From contig NZ_RSED01000004.1 in assembly GCF_003933735.1 (NCBI RefSeq), positions 62,001 through 126,000 on the forward strand: 64,000 nt of DNA, read 5' to 3'. The translations under genes and the position numbers were made by a program. Positions 27,383 to 36,339 of the stretch are shown here, one piece after another. The notes beneath the pieces were generated by a model. It was not told the origin of the DNA. It worked only from the letters and a program-made list of their open reading frames with translations, and made no database searches. The stretch is from Aquabacterium soli. GTDB lineage: Bacteria > Pseudomonadota > Gammaproteobacteria > Burkholderiales > Burkholderiaceae_C. Each line of letters begins with the position of its first letter. The first letter of the stretch is position 1.

Positions 27383-28972
27383 ATGGCAGACCCCATCCTC
27401 GTTGCTCGCCAAGGCGAGATCGAATGCCACCTGCTGCCCGCCCTGGCCAACCGCCATGGCCTGATCACCGGGGCCACCGGCACGGGCAAGACCATCACCC
27501 TGCAGACCCTGGCCGAGAGCTTCTCGCGCATCGGCGTGCCGGTGTTCATGGCCGACGTCAAGGGTGACCTGACCGGCATCTCCCAGGCGGGAACGGTCAG
27601 CCCCAAGCTGGCCAAGGTGCTCGAGGAGCGCGGCTTGGCCACGCCCGACTCCCTGTCTTGCCCCACCACCTTGTGGGATGTGTTCGGCAAGCAGGGCCAC
27701 CCGGTGCGCGCCACCGTGTCCGACATGGGCCCCCTGCTGCTGGGCCGCATGCTCAACCTGAACGACACGCAGGAGGGCGTGCTGCAGCTGGTCTTCAAGA
27801 TCGCCGACGACAACGGCCTGCTGCTGCTCGACCTGAAAGACCTGCGCGCCATGCTGCAGCATGTGGGCGACAACGCCAGCCAGTTCACCACCGAGTACGG
27901 CAACATCAGCCCGGCCAGCGTGGGCGCCATCCAGCGCGGCCTGCTGCAGATCGACGAGCAGGGCGGCGATCAGTTCTTCGGCGAGCCCATGCTCAACATC
28001 GCCGATTTCATGCAGACATCGGATGGACAGGGGGTGATCAACATCCTGGCGGCCGACAAGCTGATGAACTCGCCGCGCCTGTACGCCACCTTCCTGCTGT
28101 GGATGCTGTCCGAGCTGTTCGAATCGCTGCCCGAGGTGGGCGATCTGGACAAACCCAAGCTGGTGTTCTTCTTCGACGAGGCCCACCTGCTGTTCAAGGA
28201 CGCGCCTTCGGCCCTGGTCGAGCGCATCGAACTGGTGGTGCGCCTGGTGCGCTCCAAGGGCGTGGGCGTGTACTTCGTCACCCAGAACCCGCTGGACGTG
28301 CCCGACACCGTGCTGGGCCAGCTGGGCAACCGCGTACAGCATGCCTTGCGCGCCTTCACCCCGCGTGACCAGAAGGCCGTCAAGTCGGCCGCCGAGACCA
28401 TGCGCGCCAAGCCGGGCCTGGACATCGCCACCGCCATCACCGAACTGGCCGTGGGCGAGGCCCTCATCAGCCTGCTCGATGAAAAAGGCCGCCCCGGCAT
28501 CACCGAGCGCGTGTTCGTGCTGCCGCCGGGCAGCCAGATCGGCCCGATCGACGCGGCCCAGCGCCAGGCGCTGATGAAGGGCTCGCTGGTGGCCGGTGTG
28601 TACGACACGGCAGTGGACCGCGAATCGGCCTACGAGAAGATCAAGGGACGCGCCGCCAAGGCTCCCAGTGCACCGACACCCTCGGCCACTGTGGAGCCGC
28701 CACGCGGCAAGGGCGTGGGCCTGGACGACGAGGCCCGCGACGCGATCCGCCACAGCACCACCGATGCGGCCACCCGCGCCGGCAGCGACCTGGGCGGCGG
28801 CTGGCTCAGCGACATGGCCGGCGGGCTGCTGCGCGGCAGCGGTCGCAAGGATTCAGTGCTGGAAACCGTGGCCAAGTCGGCCGCGCGCACCATCGGCTCC
28901 ACCGTGGGCCGCGAGATCATCCGCGGCGTGCTGGGCTCGATCCTGGGTGGCAGCGGAAGCCGCAAGCGCTGA
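27383..28972 (+). CDS. HerA-like P-loop ATPase (DUF853 / YjgR family)
   Basis: 529-residue cytoplasmic ATPase. Walker A is [12 protein letters not shown] (about 30-40), Walker [13 protein letters not shown] (about 260-270), followed by [15 protein letters not shown] and an arginine-rich region near 320-330. This is the DUF853/YjgR group related to HerA/FtsK translocases, whose biological role is not established. The last 100 residues are low-complexity, Gly/Ala/Pro-rich. It is divergent from yebC with 156 bp between starts. Confidence 0.88.
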   Translation: MADPILVARQGEIECHLLPALANRHGLITGATGTGKTITLQTLAESFSRIGVPVFMADVKGDLTGISQAGTVSPKLAKVLEERGLATPDSLSCPTTLWDVFGKQGHPVRATVSDMGPLLLGRMLNLNDTQEGVLQLVFKIADDNGLLLLDLKDLRAMLQHVGDNASQFTTEYGNISPASVGAIQRGLLQIDEQGGDQFFGEPMLNIADFMQTSDGQGVINILAADKLMNSPRLYATFLLWMLSELFESLPEVGDLDKPKLVFFFDEAHLLFKDAPSALVERIELVVRLVRSKGVGVYFVTQNPLDVPDTVLGQLGNRVQHALRAFTPRDQKAVKSAAETMRAKPGLDIATAITELAVGEALISLLDEKGRPGITERVFVLPPGSQIGPIDAAQRQALMKGSLVAGVYDTAVDRESAYEKIKGRAAKAPSAPTPSATVEPPRGKGVGLDDEARDAIRHSTTDAATRAGSDLGGGWLSDMAGGLLRGSGRKDSVLETVAKSAARTIGSTVGREIIRGVLGSILGGSGSRKR

Positions 28973-29017
28973 GCCGCCGCTCCACTGACGCGCCCGCACA
29001 TGAGGGCATGACACGAT

Positions 29018-29045
29018 GTGACCCTGCGTTCAGGAACCCTACAAT
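29018..29045 (+). promoter_or_regulatory. possible sigma-70 promoter for the methyltransferase
   Basis: GTGACC, a 16-bp spacer and TACAAT lie 28-56 bp upstream of the methyltransferase start at 29074. The -10 is a good match, the -35 moderate. Confidence 0.4.
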
Positions 29046-29073
29046 CCCAGGGGACCAAACAGGGAGCACCGGC

Positions 29074-29787
29074 ATGCAACATGCCTCGAAGATCGACAGT
29101 TTTGTAGAAGAGACCAGGTTCGGCAACTGGTTCCTTCGCACCGCCACCTGGAAGACCCATGTGCTGTGCCGCGCCCTGACCGACCTGCAAGGCCTGATGC
29201 CGGCACGCCCGCAAGGCTACGCCCGCGTGCTGGACGTGGGTTGCGGCTTCGGCCACTCCTTCGGTGAACTGGCCCGCCGCTTCCAGCCCGCGCAGATCAT
29301 CGGCATGGACGCCGATCCTGGCCTGCAGGAGCGTGCAGGCGAACAGGCGGGCCTGTGCCCCGCCCCGGTTGAACTGGTGGAAGGCAATGCGGCCAGGATG
29401 CCCTTCCCGGACCACCATGTGGACATGGTGTTCTGCCACCAGACCTTCCACCACATCGTGGCGCAAGAGGCGGCCATGGCCGAGTTCCTGCGCGTGCTCA
29501 AGCCAGGCGGTGTGCTGCTGTTCGCCGAATCGACCAAGCGCTACATCCACTCGCTGCCGATCAAGCTGCTGTTCGCACACCCGATGGAGGTGCAGAAGAC
29601 AGCCCCCGAATACATCGCGATGGTCCGTGCGGCCGGGTTCGACCTGCCTGATGCGCGCATCTCCACCCCCTACCTGTGGTGGAGCCGGCCAGACATCGGC
29701 TTTCTGGAATGGATCGGGGTGCCGGTGCCTGCGAAGCGGGAAGAGACGCTGGTCAATGCGGTGGCAGTGAAACCAATGGCGGCTTGA
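29074..29787 (+). CDS. class I SAM-dependent methyltransferase
   Basis: 237 residues. SAM-binding motif I is VLDVGCGFGHSF (about 52-63), with an acidic residue after the second strand (IIGMDADP) and MPFPDHHVDMVFCHQTFHH as motif II. This is the UbiE/MenG-like Methyltransf_11 pattern. Substrate unknown. ATG 29074 is chosen because AGGGAG precedes it. It faces the 3' end of the aryl polyene operon across a shared terminator; some APE clusters contain a methyltransferase, so a role on the pigment head group is possible but unproven. Confidence 0.85.
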   Translation: MQHASKIDSFVEETRFGNWFLRTATWKTHVLCRALTDLQGLMPARPQGYARVLDVGCGFGHSFGELARRFQPAQIIGMDADPGLQERAGEQAGLCPAPVELVEGNAARMPFPDHHVDMVFCHQTFHHIVAQEAAMAEFLRVLKPGGVLLFAESTKRYIHSLPIKLLFAHPMEVQKTAPEYIAMVRAAGFDLPDARISTPYLWWSRPDIGFLEWIGVPVPAKREETLVNAVAVKPMAA

Positions 29788-29825
29788 GCTCGACCCGCTC
29801 CACCAAACGACGCACCCCACAGCAA

Positions 29826-29851
29826 AAACGCCCTCTCAACGGAGGGCGTTT
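29826..29851. terminator. bidirectional intrinsic terminator
   Basis: The arms AAACGCCCTC and GAGGGCGTTT form a 10-bp stem with a 6-nt loop. T-rich sequence follows on the plus strand (TCTGTTTCTG), and on the minus strand the stem ends in TTT followed by TTGCT. It lies between the convergent methyltransferase and the end of the aryl polyene transcript. Confidence 0.8.
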
Positions 29852-29882
29852 CTGTTTCTGTGTATGCGCAGCGCTGGATCGA

Positions 29883-30338
29883 TCAGGGCGCCACGTTGGC
29901 GTAGCTGCCCTTGAGCGCCACGCCCACTACCACGGCGCCTGCATGGCACTCGTAGTTGGTATCACTCTTGGTCTCGTTCTTCTTGTAGTAGCTGACCAGG
30001 TCGACCACGGCGTTGGCCCCCAGTTGCTTGGCCTTGTCCTGGAACGCGATCAGCGCCGACAGCGCCGCCCAGCGGCAAGCGACGTCATCGGCCTTGCCCA
30101 CACCATTGGTCTTGCGGTTGGACACGTCGGACTCCAGGCGCTTGAGCACCTTGGGCGTCTTCTGGCCGGCCAGGTAGAACTTGACTGAACCGTCAAGCTT
30201 TTCCTTGGCCTCGGGCATGTCCAGCACATCGGCCAGGGGCAGGTGCAGTTCCGTGTCGCGGGCCATGGCAGGCAAGCTGGTCAAGGCCGACAGGGCCAGG
30301 GTGGTCGCCAGCAAGGTGGCGCGCAGAGTGTGTGTCAT
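29883..30338 (-). CDS. secreted hypothetical protein
   Basis: 151 residues. There is a clear Sec signal peptide (about 1-26, cleaved near AMA-RD) and AGGAG upstream of the ATG. The mature part is about 125 residues with a C-terminal pattern GANAVVDLVSYYKKN and HAGAVVVGVALKG, in which single cysteines (in CRW and ECHAG) could form a disulfide. Similar Burkholderiales proteins are sometimes labelled as excinuclease ATPase subunits, which nothing in this sequence supports. It is the last minus-strand gene before the terminator shared with the aryl polyene operon. Confidence 0.75.
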   Translation of the reverse strand: MTHTLRATLLATTLALSALTSLPAMARDTELHLPLADVLDMPEAKEKLDGSVKFYLAGQKTPKVLKRLESDVSNRKTNGVGKADDVACRWAALSALIAFQDKAKQLGANAVVDLVSYYKKNETKSDTNYECHAGAVVVGVALKGSYANVAP

Positions 30339-30391
30339 GAGGTCTCCTGGAGTTGATCACCACCGGCCTCGAGAGGGCCGGCCCGGCGATC

Positions 30392-30871
30392 TTAGCGGCT
30401 GGCGGCGTCTGCGGCTGCAGCAGGGATGACAGGGGCCACAGGCGCCGTCGCGACCGTCCGCATCACCTGGCCGGGGATCATGATGTGCGCAATCATGTTC
30501 TGGATCCAGCGGTTGTAATTGGGGTGGATCTCGGGGCCTGCGGTCTTGACCTCGTAGTTGAGGTTGGTGCTGCTGACATAGCGCAACTGATAGCCTCGCT
30601 CGTCATAGGTGGCACGCACCACAACGTAATGCTTGTTCTGCTTGTTGTAGCTCAGCTCCAGCACACCCGGGGTATCTTTGCTCACCAGCCAGCCCAGCGG
30701 CTGAGCCCCCATCAGGATCGCGTTGCGAACCTTTTCGGCCGTGAGCGGCTGGCCATCCGGGCTTTGCAGCGTGACGCGCTCAGGCTCGATCAACGGCGCC
30801 TGGCGCGCAGCGTGGGCAGGCGAGGCCGCCCACAAGACAGCCAGGAGCGCAGCCGTGCATACCAACTTCAT
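30392..30871 (-). CDS. secreted hypothetical protein
   Basis: 159 residues with a signal peptide (about 1-21, cleaved near AHA-AR) and a GGGGAAAAG ribosome binding site. The mature part has GWLVSKDTPGVLELSY, VVRATYDERGYQLRYVSS and HPNYNRWIQNM, a pattern of small periplasmic or lipoprotein-like proteins of unknown function. The C-terminal 25 residues are Ala/Pro/Val-rich. It follows the ApeR gene by 43 bp on the same strand, so it is probably on the aryl polyene transcript. Confidence 0.75.
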   Translation of the reverse strand: MKLVCTAALLAVLWAASPAHAARQAPLIEPERVTLQSPDGQPLTAEKVRNAILMGAQPLGWLVSKDTPGVLELSYNKQNKHYVVVRATYDERGYQLRYVSSTNLNYEVKTAGPEIHPNYNRWIQNMIAHIMIPGQVMRTVATAPVAPVIPAAAADAASR

Positions 30872-30914
30872 TCTTTTCCCCTTTTGTAAAAACCGACCGG
30901 TGCACCATGCCCGG

Positions 30915-32144
30915 TCAATCAGTCCATCGACGGAAGATCAACGAGGTGTTGATGCCGCCGAACGCAAAATTATTGCTCATGACGATGTCGGTCTGGATCT
31001 GCCGACCACCAGCCATGATGTAGTCCAGCGCACCGCAGCGCGGGTCGACCTCACGCAGGTTGACGGTGGGCGCGAACCAGCCCTCCTGCATCATCTCCAG
31101 CGTCATCCACGCTTCCAGGGCACCACAGGCGCCCAGCGTGTGGCCCATGTAGCTCTTGAGCGAGCTGATCGGCGTGGTGCCGCCGAACACCTCGAAGGTG
31201 GCCTGCGTCTCGGCCACGTCGCCATGCTCGGTGGCCGTGCCGTGGGCGTTGATGTAGCCGATGGCCTCGGGCGGCAGCTGTGCGTCGTCCAGGGCCATGC
31301 GCATGGCGCGGGCCATGGTCTTCGCATTGGGCTGCGTGACGTGGGTGCCGTCGCTGTTGGTGCCGAAGCCGATGACCTCGGCGAGGATGCGCGCGCCGCG
31401 GGCCTGGGCATGCGCCAGTTCTTCGAGCACGAAGGTGCAGGCGCCTTCGCCCAGCACCAGGCCGTCGCGCTGCGCGTCGAAGGGCCTTGGGCTGCCCTCG
31501 GGCGCCTGGTTGCTGACGCTGGTGGCGAACAGGGTGTCGAACACGGCCGCGTCCATGGCTTCGAGCTCTTCAGCCCCACCGGCCAGCATGGCCACCTGGC
31601 GGCCCGAGGCGACCGCCTCGTACGCATAGCCGATGCCCTGGCTGCCGGCCGTGCACGCGCTCGATGTGGTGATGATGCGGCCCGTCAGGCCCAGGAACAC
31701 GCCGATGTTGACCGCGGCCGTGTGCGACATCATCTTGATGTACGAGTTGGCGTTGATGCCCTCGGTGGTGCGCCGGGTCATCATCAGCCCGAAATCTCCG
31801 ATGGCCGAGGGACTGCCGGCCGACGAGCCATAGGACACGCCCATCTGGCCGCTGCTGACCAGCTCATGGCCCAGCAGGCCGGCCTGCTCAAGCGCGATCT
31901 CGCTGGCGCGTGTGGCCATCAGCGCGACCCGGCCCATGCTGCGCGTGGTCTTGCGGTTGTAGTGCGCGGGCAGCTCGAAAGGCTCTGCCACGGCGCCCAG
32001 GCGCGTGTTCAGCCCTTCGTAGACATCCCAGCCCTCCATGTAGCGCACCACGTTGCGTTCGGCACGCAAGCGCTGGTGCACGCTCGGCCAGTCATGGCCC
32101 AGTGGGCTCAGGGCACCGATGCCGGTGATCACGACGCGTTTCAT
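30915..32144 (-). CDS. apeR: aryl polyene ketosynthase ApeR-type (FabF/FabB fold)
   Basis: 409-residue ketosynthase with an intact Cys-His-His triad: Cys164 in SSACTAGS, His301 in NAHGTATEHGD and His335 in SYMGHTLGA. In the aryl polyene system ApeR is the stand-alone condensing enzyme working with the ApeO:ApeC pair on ACP-bound intermediates. Gene order (apeO-apeP-apeQ-apeR) is the same as in the E. coli ape cluster. Its start overlaps the apeQ stop (ATGA). The symbol is given by synteny and domain type. Confidence 0.88.
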   Translation of the reverse strand: MKRVVITGIGALSPLGHDWPSVHQRLRAERNVVRYMEGWDVYEGLNTRLGAVAEPFELPAHYNRKTTRSMGRVALMATRASEIALEQAGLLGHELVSSGQMGVSYGSSAGSPSAIGDFGLMMTRRTTEGINANSYIKMMSHTAAVNIGVFLGLTGRIITTSSACTAGSQGIGYAYEAVASGRQVAMLAGGAEELEAMDAAVFDTLFATSVSNQAPEGSPRPFDAQRDGLVLGEGACTFVLEELAHAQARGARILAEVIGFGTNSDGTHVTQPNAKTMARAMRMALDDAQLPPEAIGYINAHGTATEHGDVAETQATFEVFGGTTPISSLKSYMGHTLGACGALEAWMTLEMMQEGWFAPTVNLREVDPRCGALDYIMAGGRQIQTDIVMSNNFAFGGINTSLIFRRWTD

Positions 32145-32878
32145 CCCACCATCCCTCCGTTGACGGAGATGACCTGCCGGGTGATGTAGGCCGCATCCGG
32201 CGACATCAAAAAGACCACGGCCGCGGCCACCTCTTCGGGCCGGCCCATGCGGCGGGCCGGGATCATCTTCAGTGCTTCTTCCAGAACCTGGGCGTCGACC
32301 ATGTCGGTATCGATCAGGCCGGGTGCCACGCAGTTGACGGTGATGTCGCGCTTGGCCAGCTCGATGGCCAAGGCCTTGGTGGCCCCGATGACACCAGCCT
32401 TAGCTGCGCTGTAGTTGGTCTGCCCGCGGTTGCCCATCAGCGCCGACACCGACGACAGCGTGACGATGCGGCCGGGTGCGCGACGGCGCACCATCGGCAT
32501 CACCAGCGGGTTGAGCACGTTGTAGAAGGCATCGAGGTTGGTGTGAACGACCTCGTCCCACTCTTCGCCGCTCATGGCGGGGAAAGCGTTGTCGCGGGCG
32601 ATGCCGGCGTTGCAGACCACGCCGTAATAAGCGCCATGGGCTTCGACGTCGGCCAGCAGGGCCTTGGATGCCGCGGCACGATCGGCCACATCGAAGGCCA
32701 ACACGCGGGCGGTGCGCCCGAAGGCACGCACGGCATCGGCCACGGCCTCGGCGTGTTCGCGCTGGTGGCGGCAGTGCACCACCACGTCGTAGCCCGTCTG
32801 GGCCAGGCGCAGGGCAATGGCCCGTCCGATGCCGCGGCTCGATCCGGTGACGAGCACGGTGTTGTTGTTGTCGTTCAT
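32141..32878 (-). CDS. apeQ: 3-oxoacyl-ACP reductase ApeQ-type (FabG-like SDR)
   Basis: 245-residue short-chain dehydrogenase. It has the NADPH-binding TGSSRGIG (11-18), CNAG (89-92), catalytic Ser143, Tyr156 and Lys160 (NYSAAK), and the C-terminal GGMVG. It should reduce the beta-keto group after each condensation of the polyene chain. ATG 32878 fits the family start; a longer frame upstream is not supported. It overlaps genes on both sides by 4 bp. Confidence 0.9.
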   Translation of the reverse strand: MNDNNNTVLVTGSSRGIGRAIALRLAQTGYDVVVHCRHQREHAEAVADAVRAFGRTARVLAFDVADRAAASKALLADVEAHGAYYGVVCNAGIARDNAFPAMSGEEWDEVVHTNLDAFYNVLNPLVMPMVRRRAPGRIVTLSSVSALMGNRGQTNYSAAKAGVIGATKALAIELAKRDITVNCVAPGLIDTDMVDAQVLEEALKMIPARRMGRPEEVAAAVVFLMSPDAAYITRQVISVNGGMVG

Positions 32879-33354
32879 GGTGTCCCTTCCAACCCTTTCA
32901 CGAAGGCCAGGCCGTTGCGCGGTGCGAACACCGACAAGTTGGCGCTGGCGACGCAATCTCCATCCACCAGGACACGGCAGGCGAACATGCCCAGGCCATT
33001 GTCCCCCATCAGTTCACAGCGGCCCTCGATGCGCAGGCATGTGCCCACGGCATAACCCTCCACGGTGCTTTCATAGCGGCGTGTGCCCACCAGAAAGCCC
33101 AGATCGACCGGGCGCTGCTCCGTGAGGGCGCGGTGCCCTGCCCATGCGGCCACGGCCTGCGCCATGTACTCGATGCCCGCCCAGGCCGGCACCTGGTCAT
33201 GCTCGACGCAGAAGGTGTCGGGGCGGATCACGGCTTCGGCCACCACGGTGTCCGCATCCACCGAGAGGACGCGGTCCAGCCAGCTCATGCCGCCGCGATG
33301 GGGCACGAGTTCGTCGATGGGCGGCCAGGGCTGGTCTTGCACGGTCATGTTCAT
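32875..33354 (-). CDS. apeP: hotdog-fold 3-hydroxyacyl-ACP dehydratase ApeP-type
   Basis: 159 residues with a hotdog fold: PHRGGMSWLDRVL (His19), then WAGIEYMAQAVAAWAG (Glu62). ApeP is known to form a heteromeric dehydratase with ApeI, introducing the double bonds of the polyene. Here the ApeI-like domain is found fused to the acyl-CoA ligase at 43072-44892. ATG 33354 overlaps the apeO stop by 4 bp. Confidence 0.85.
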   Translation of the reverse strand: MNMTVQDQPWPPIDELVPHRGGMSWLDRVLSVDADTVVAEAVIRPDTFCVEHDQVPAWAGIEYMAQAVAAWAGHRALTEQRPVDLGFLVGTRRYESTVEGYAVGTCLRIEGRCELMGDNGLGMFACRVLVDGDCVASANLSVFAPRNGLAFVKGLEGTP

Positions 33355-34535
33355 GTGGCCCCCAGGAGCAAGGTGGCGTTGCTGCCACCGAAGGCGAATG
33401 AGTTGCTCATCACATGGCGTGGCGCGCGGCCCAGCCTCTGGCCGGGTTGCACGATGTTCAGCGACGGCAAGGCCGGATCGGGAACACCGTCCCACCAGTG
33501 CGGCGGCAGCAGGCCATGCGGGTTGTCGACCAGCGTGAGCCAGGCCAGTGCCGCTTCGATGGCGCCGGCCGCGGCCAGGGTGTGGCCCGTCATCGGCTTG
33601 GTGGAGCTCACGGGCACATCGGCGCCCAGCACCGCCGTGACCGCCTTGCTTTCCATCGCGTCGTTCTGCGGCGTGGCGGTGCCGTGCAGGTTGAGATAGT
33701 CGATATGCTCTGGGCCCAGGCCGGCGCGCTGCAAGGCCTGGCGCATTGAAGCGATGGCGCCCCTGCCTTCAGGCTCGGGCGCGGAGATGTGGTGGGCATC
33801 GGAGCTTTCTCCCCAGCCGGCCAGACGCACGGGCCCTTCATCGCGAGACATCAGGAACAGCGCGGCGCCTTCACCCAGGTTGATGCCATGGCGGTTGGCC
33901 GACAAGGGGTTGCAGCGCTCGGCCGAGACCGACTCGAGCGCAGAGAAGCCGGCCACGGTAAAGGCGCCAAGCACATCGCTGCCGCCCGCCACCACCGCAT
34001 CGGCCAGGCCGGCCTGCAGCAGGCGCGCACCGCTGGCCAGCGCCTTCGCGCCGGACGAGCAGGCCGTGGAGATGACATGGGCCGGGCCCGTCACGCCCAG
34101 TTCGGCCGCGAGGAAATCGGCCAGGTTGCCCAGCTCCTGCTGGGCATAGCTGAAACCCTCAGGCCAGGTTTTGGTGTGCGCCCACTGTTTGCGCGCGGCC
34201 TCGCCTTCGGGCAGACCGGACGTGCTGGTGCCGACCACGATGGCCACGCGGCCTGGGCCGAAGCGTGCGATGGCCGCGTCTACGGCCGGGCGGATCTGGG
34301 CCAATGCGGCAGCGGCCATGGCGTTGTTGCGCATGCGCAGGTGTGGTGCGGCATGCTCGATCAATGGCAGGGGTGAATGGACCATGCCCAGGTGCAAGGC
34401 ACGCCCCGGGGAATAAGCCTCGCTGACGGTCAAACCCGACGGCTCGCCGCCCAGAAAGGCCCGGCGGATGTCGTCGGCGCTCTGCCCCAGCGAGCACACC
34501 AGGCCCATGGATTGAAGGTGGATGGTGCTGCTCAT
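33351..34535 (-). CDS. apeO: ketosynthase ApeO-type
   Basis: 394 residues with a complete triad: Cys159 in STACSSGAKAL, His284 in LHGTATPQND and His318 in MTGHTLAAAG. ApeO is the catalytic half of the ApeO:ApeC ketosynthase/chain-length-factor pair of aryl polyene synthesis. It overlaps apeP and the apeN-like gene by 4 bp each. Confidence 0.88.
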   Translation of the reverse strand: MSSTIHLQSMGLVCSLGQSADDIRRAFLGGEPSGLTVSEAYSPGRALHLGMVHSPLPLIEHAAPHLRMRNNAMAAAALAQIRPAVDAAIARFGPGRVAIVVGTSTSGLPEGEAARKQWAHTKTWPEGFSYAQQELGNLADFLAAELGVTGPAHVISTACSSGAKALASGARLLQAGLADAVVAGGSDVLGAFTVAGFSALESVSAERCNPLSANRHGINLGEGAALFLMSRDEGPVRLAGWGESSDAHHISAPEPEGRGAIASMRQALQRAGLGPEHIDYLNLHGTATPQNDAMESKAVTAVLGADVPVSSTKPMTGHTLAAAGAIEAALAWLTLVDNPHGLLPPHWWDGVPDPALPSLNIVQPGQRLGRAPRHVMSNSFAFGGSNATLLLGAT

Positions 34536-35107
34536 GGGGTTGTTGGCTCCGTGTGGACCTGGGCGGCGTCCTGGCTGGACACGAGCACGGTGTACCCCTG
34601 CCGATGCTGGGTCAGCTCCACACGCGCCTGGTCCAGCCGTCGCACAGTGGTCACGGCCTGCGTGCCCTCGCGCAGGATGCGGCCCTGGGCGTTGTCATCC
34701 AGCGTCCAGCCCGGTGGCAAGGCAGCGCGCACCGCATCGGCAGGCCACCACACCAATTGCAGATCGCTCAGCACGCCTTCTGCACTGACCTGGCGGGGCC
34801 AGCCGGGCACGGTGCTTTGCGTCAGCTCGCGGCCATCCCAGCTCATGCGGGCCATCACCTGCCCCCACTGCATCACGGCCAGGCGCACGGCCTCGGCATC
34901 CACCTCCAGGGCGACGTCGAAGGCACGCGCCCCGGCAGCTGTGCGGATCTCCATGTGCTGGCTCAGCATCAGCTCGCGACCCAGGGCGGCAGGCGGCAGG
35001 CGCAGCAGGAAAGCCGGTGCCCCGGGCCCGGCGCGCAGGCCGGCACAGGCCGACAGCCACGCGGCCACTCCCAGCAGCAATGCGGACAGCCAGACACAGC
35101 GAGACAT
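34532..35107 (-). CDS. apeN: DUF3261 lipoprotein ApeN-type
   Basis: 191 residues with a lipoprotein signal peptide and lipobox LSAC (about 18-21). The mature region (MEIRTAAGARAFDVALEVD, MSWDGRELTQST, WWPADAVRAALPPGW) matches the DUF3261 proteins found in aryl polyene clusters, thought to act in pigment transport to the outer membrane together with ApeL and ApeM. ATG 35107 overlaps the stop of the upstream flavoprotein gene (TGATG). Confidence 0.8.
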   Translation of the reverse strand: MSRCVWLSALLLGVAAWLSACAGLRAGPGAPAFLLRLPPAALGRELMLSQHMEIRTAAGARAFDVALEVDAEAVRLAVMQWGQVMARMSWDGRELTQSTVPGWPRQVSAEGVLSDLQLVWWPADAVRAALPPGWTLDDNAQGRILREGTQAVTTVRRLDQARVELTQHRQGYTVLVSSQDAAQVHTEPTTP

Positions 35108-36339
35108 CACGCGGAACACAGCTCCTCCAGCACCTTCAGGCGGCGGGCCGGTTCGGCCACGTAGGGATTGTTGCGGTCCCAGGCGTAGCCCGCCAGGATG
35201 GACGAGATCATGCGGCGGATCTCGGGCGTGGCGTGCTCATGGAAGATCACCTTCTGGAAGCCCCCCGCGTACCAGGATTCGACGAACACGCGGAAGGTGT
35301 CGACACCGGCCTTGAGCGGCTGGGCGTAGTCCTTCTGCCAATCCACCACCTCGCCATCCCACACGCGGCCCAGGCATGCAGCGGCCAGCGAGGCCGATTT
35401 CATCGCGATGGTGACGCCGCTGGAGAAGATCGGATCGAGGAACTCGCCCGCGTTGCCCAGCAGGGCAAAGCCCGGGCCTGCCAGCGTCTTCACGTTGGCG
35501 GCATAGCCCATGATGTGGCGCGCAGGCACGTGCCATTCGGCCTTGGCCAGCAGGCGGCTCAGGGCCGGGTCTTCGGCCAGGATGGCCTTGAGGCGCTCGG
35601 TGTCATCGCCCTGGTAGCCGGCCAGGAAATCGGCGCGCGCCACCACCCCCTGCGAGCAGGTGCCATCGGAGAACGGGATGGTCCAGTACCAGACATCGGT
35701 GTGGCGCGGGTGCACGGTGATGCGGATCTTGTGGCGATCGAACTCGCCGTCAGGCGGGATGTGGTCGCGCACGTGCGTGAAGATGGCGCCACGCACCGGG
35801 AAGTTCGACGGGAACTCCAGGTCCAGCAGGCGCGGCAGCACGCGGCCGAAGCCGCTGGCATCGAGCACGAAGCCGGCCTCGATCTGGTAGACCTGCTGGT
35901 CGGGGCCGCGCACGGTGAGCACGGGCTTGTCGCGCTGCACATCGGCTTGGAGCACCTCGTGGCGGTAGCGCAGGTCGGCGCCGGCCTTCTCGGCCTGGTC
36001 GGCCAGCACCTTGTCGAAGCGCGCGCGCTGCACCTGGTAGGTGGTGCCCCAGCCCGGCGAGAACTTGTCGCGGAAATCGAACTCGGTGGTGCGCTCGCCG
36101 TGACCGAAGGCCGCGCCGTTCTTGTACTGGAAGCCCGCCTCCACCACGGCCTGCAGCATGCCGGCCTCTTCGATGAATTCCATGCTCTGCGGCAGCAGGC
36201 TCTCGCCGATGGAAAAGCGCGGGAACTGCTCACGCTCGAGGATGACGACCTGTCGTCCCTGCTGGCGCAGCAGACCGGCTGCCACGGCGCCAGCGGGGCC
36301 TGCGCCGATGATGACGATGTCGGTGGTTTGGATGCTCAC
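35107..36339 (-). CDS. flavin-dependent halogenase-like oxidoreductase
   Basis: 410-residue FAD enzyme. It has the dinucleotide loop GAGPAGAVAA (12-21) and the GESLLP motif (45-50). Two features define flavin-dependent halogenases: WxWxIP, here WYWTIP at 217-222, and a lysine in the KNGA segment (Lys73) where phenol- and pyrrole-type halogenases keep the catalytic lysine. Related reductases lack the WxWxIP. Translation starts at a GTG overlapping the apeM stop (GTGA). It is not part of the E. coli ape set, whereas xanthomonadin and flexirubin pigments can carry halogens. Likely role: halogenation of the aryl head, possibly on a carrier-bound intermediate. A non-halogenating monooxygenase role is not excluded. 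Confidence 0.8.
   Translation of the reverse strand: MSIQTTDIVIIGAGPAGAVAAGLLRQQGRQVVILEREQFPRFSIGESLLPQSMEFIEEAGMLQAVVEAGFQYKNGAAFGHGERTTEFDFRDKFSPGWGTTYQVQRARFDKVLADQAEKAGADLRYRHEVLQADVQRDKPVLTVRGPDQQVYQIEAGFVLDASGFGRVLPRLLDLEFPSNFPVRGAIFTHVRDHIPPDGEFDRHKIRITVHPRHTDVWYWTIPFSDGTCSQGVVARADFLAGYQGDDTERLKAILAEDPALSRLLAKAEWHVPARHIMGYAANVKTLAGPGFALLGNAGEFLDPIFSSGVTIAMKSASLAAACLGRVWDGEVVDWQKDYAQPLKAGVDTFRVFVESWYAGGFQKVIFHEHATPEIRRMISSILAGYAWDRNNPYVAEPARRLKVLEELCSA

Noticed and set aside
30915-34535. Housekeeping fatty acid genes (fabF/fabG/fabZ)
   Set aside because: Two ketosynthases plus CLF-like protein, lipoprotein, LolA and MMPL parts in one operon fit an aryl polyene system; no fabD, fabH or plsX.
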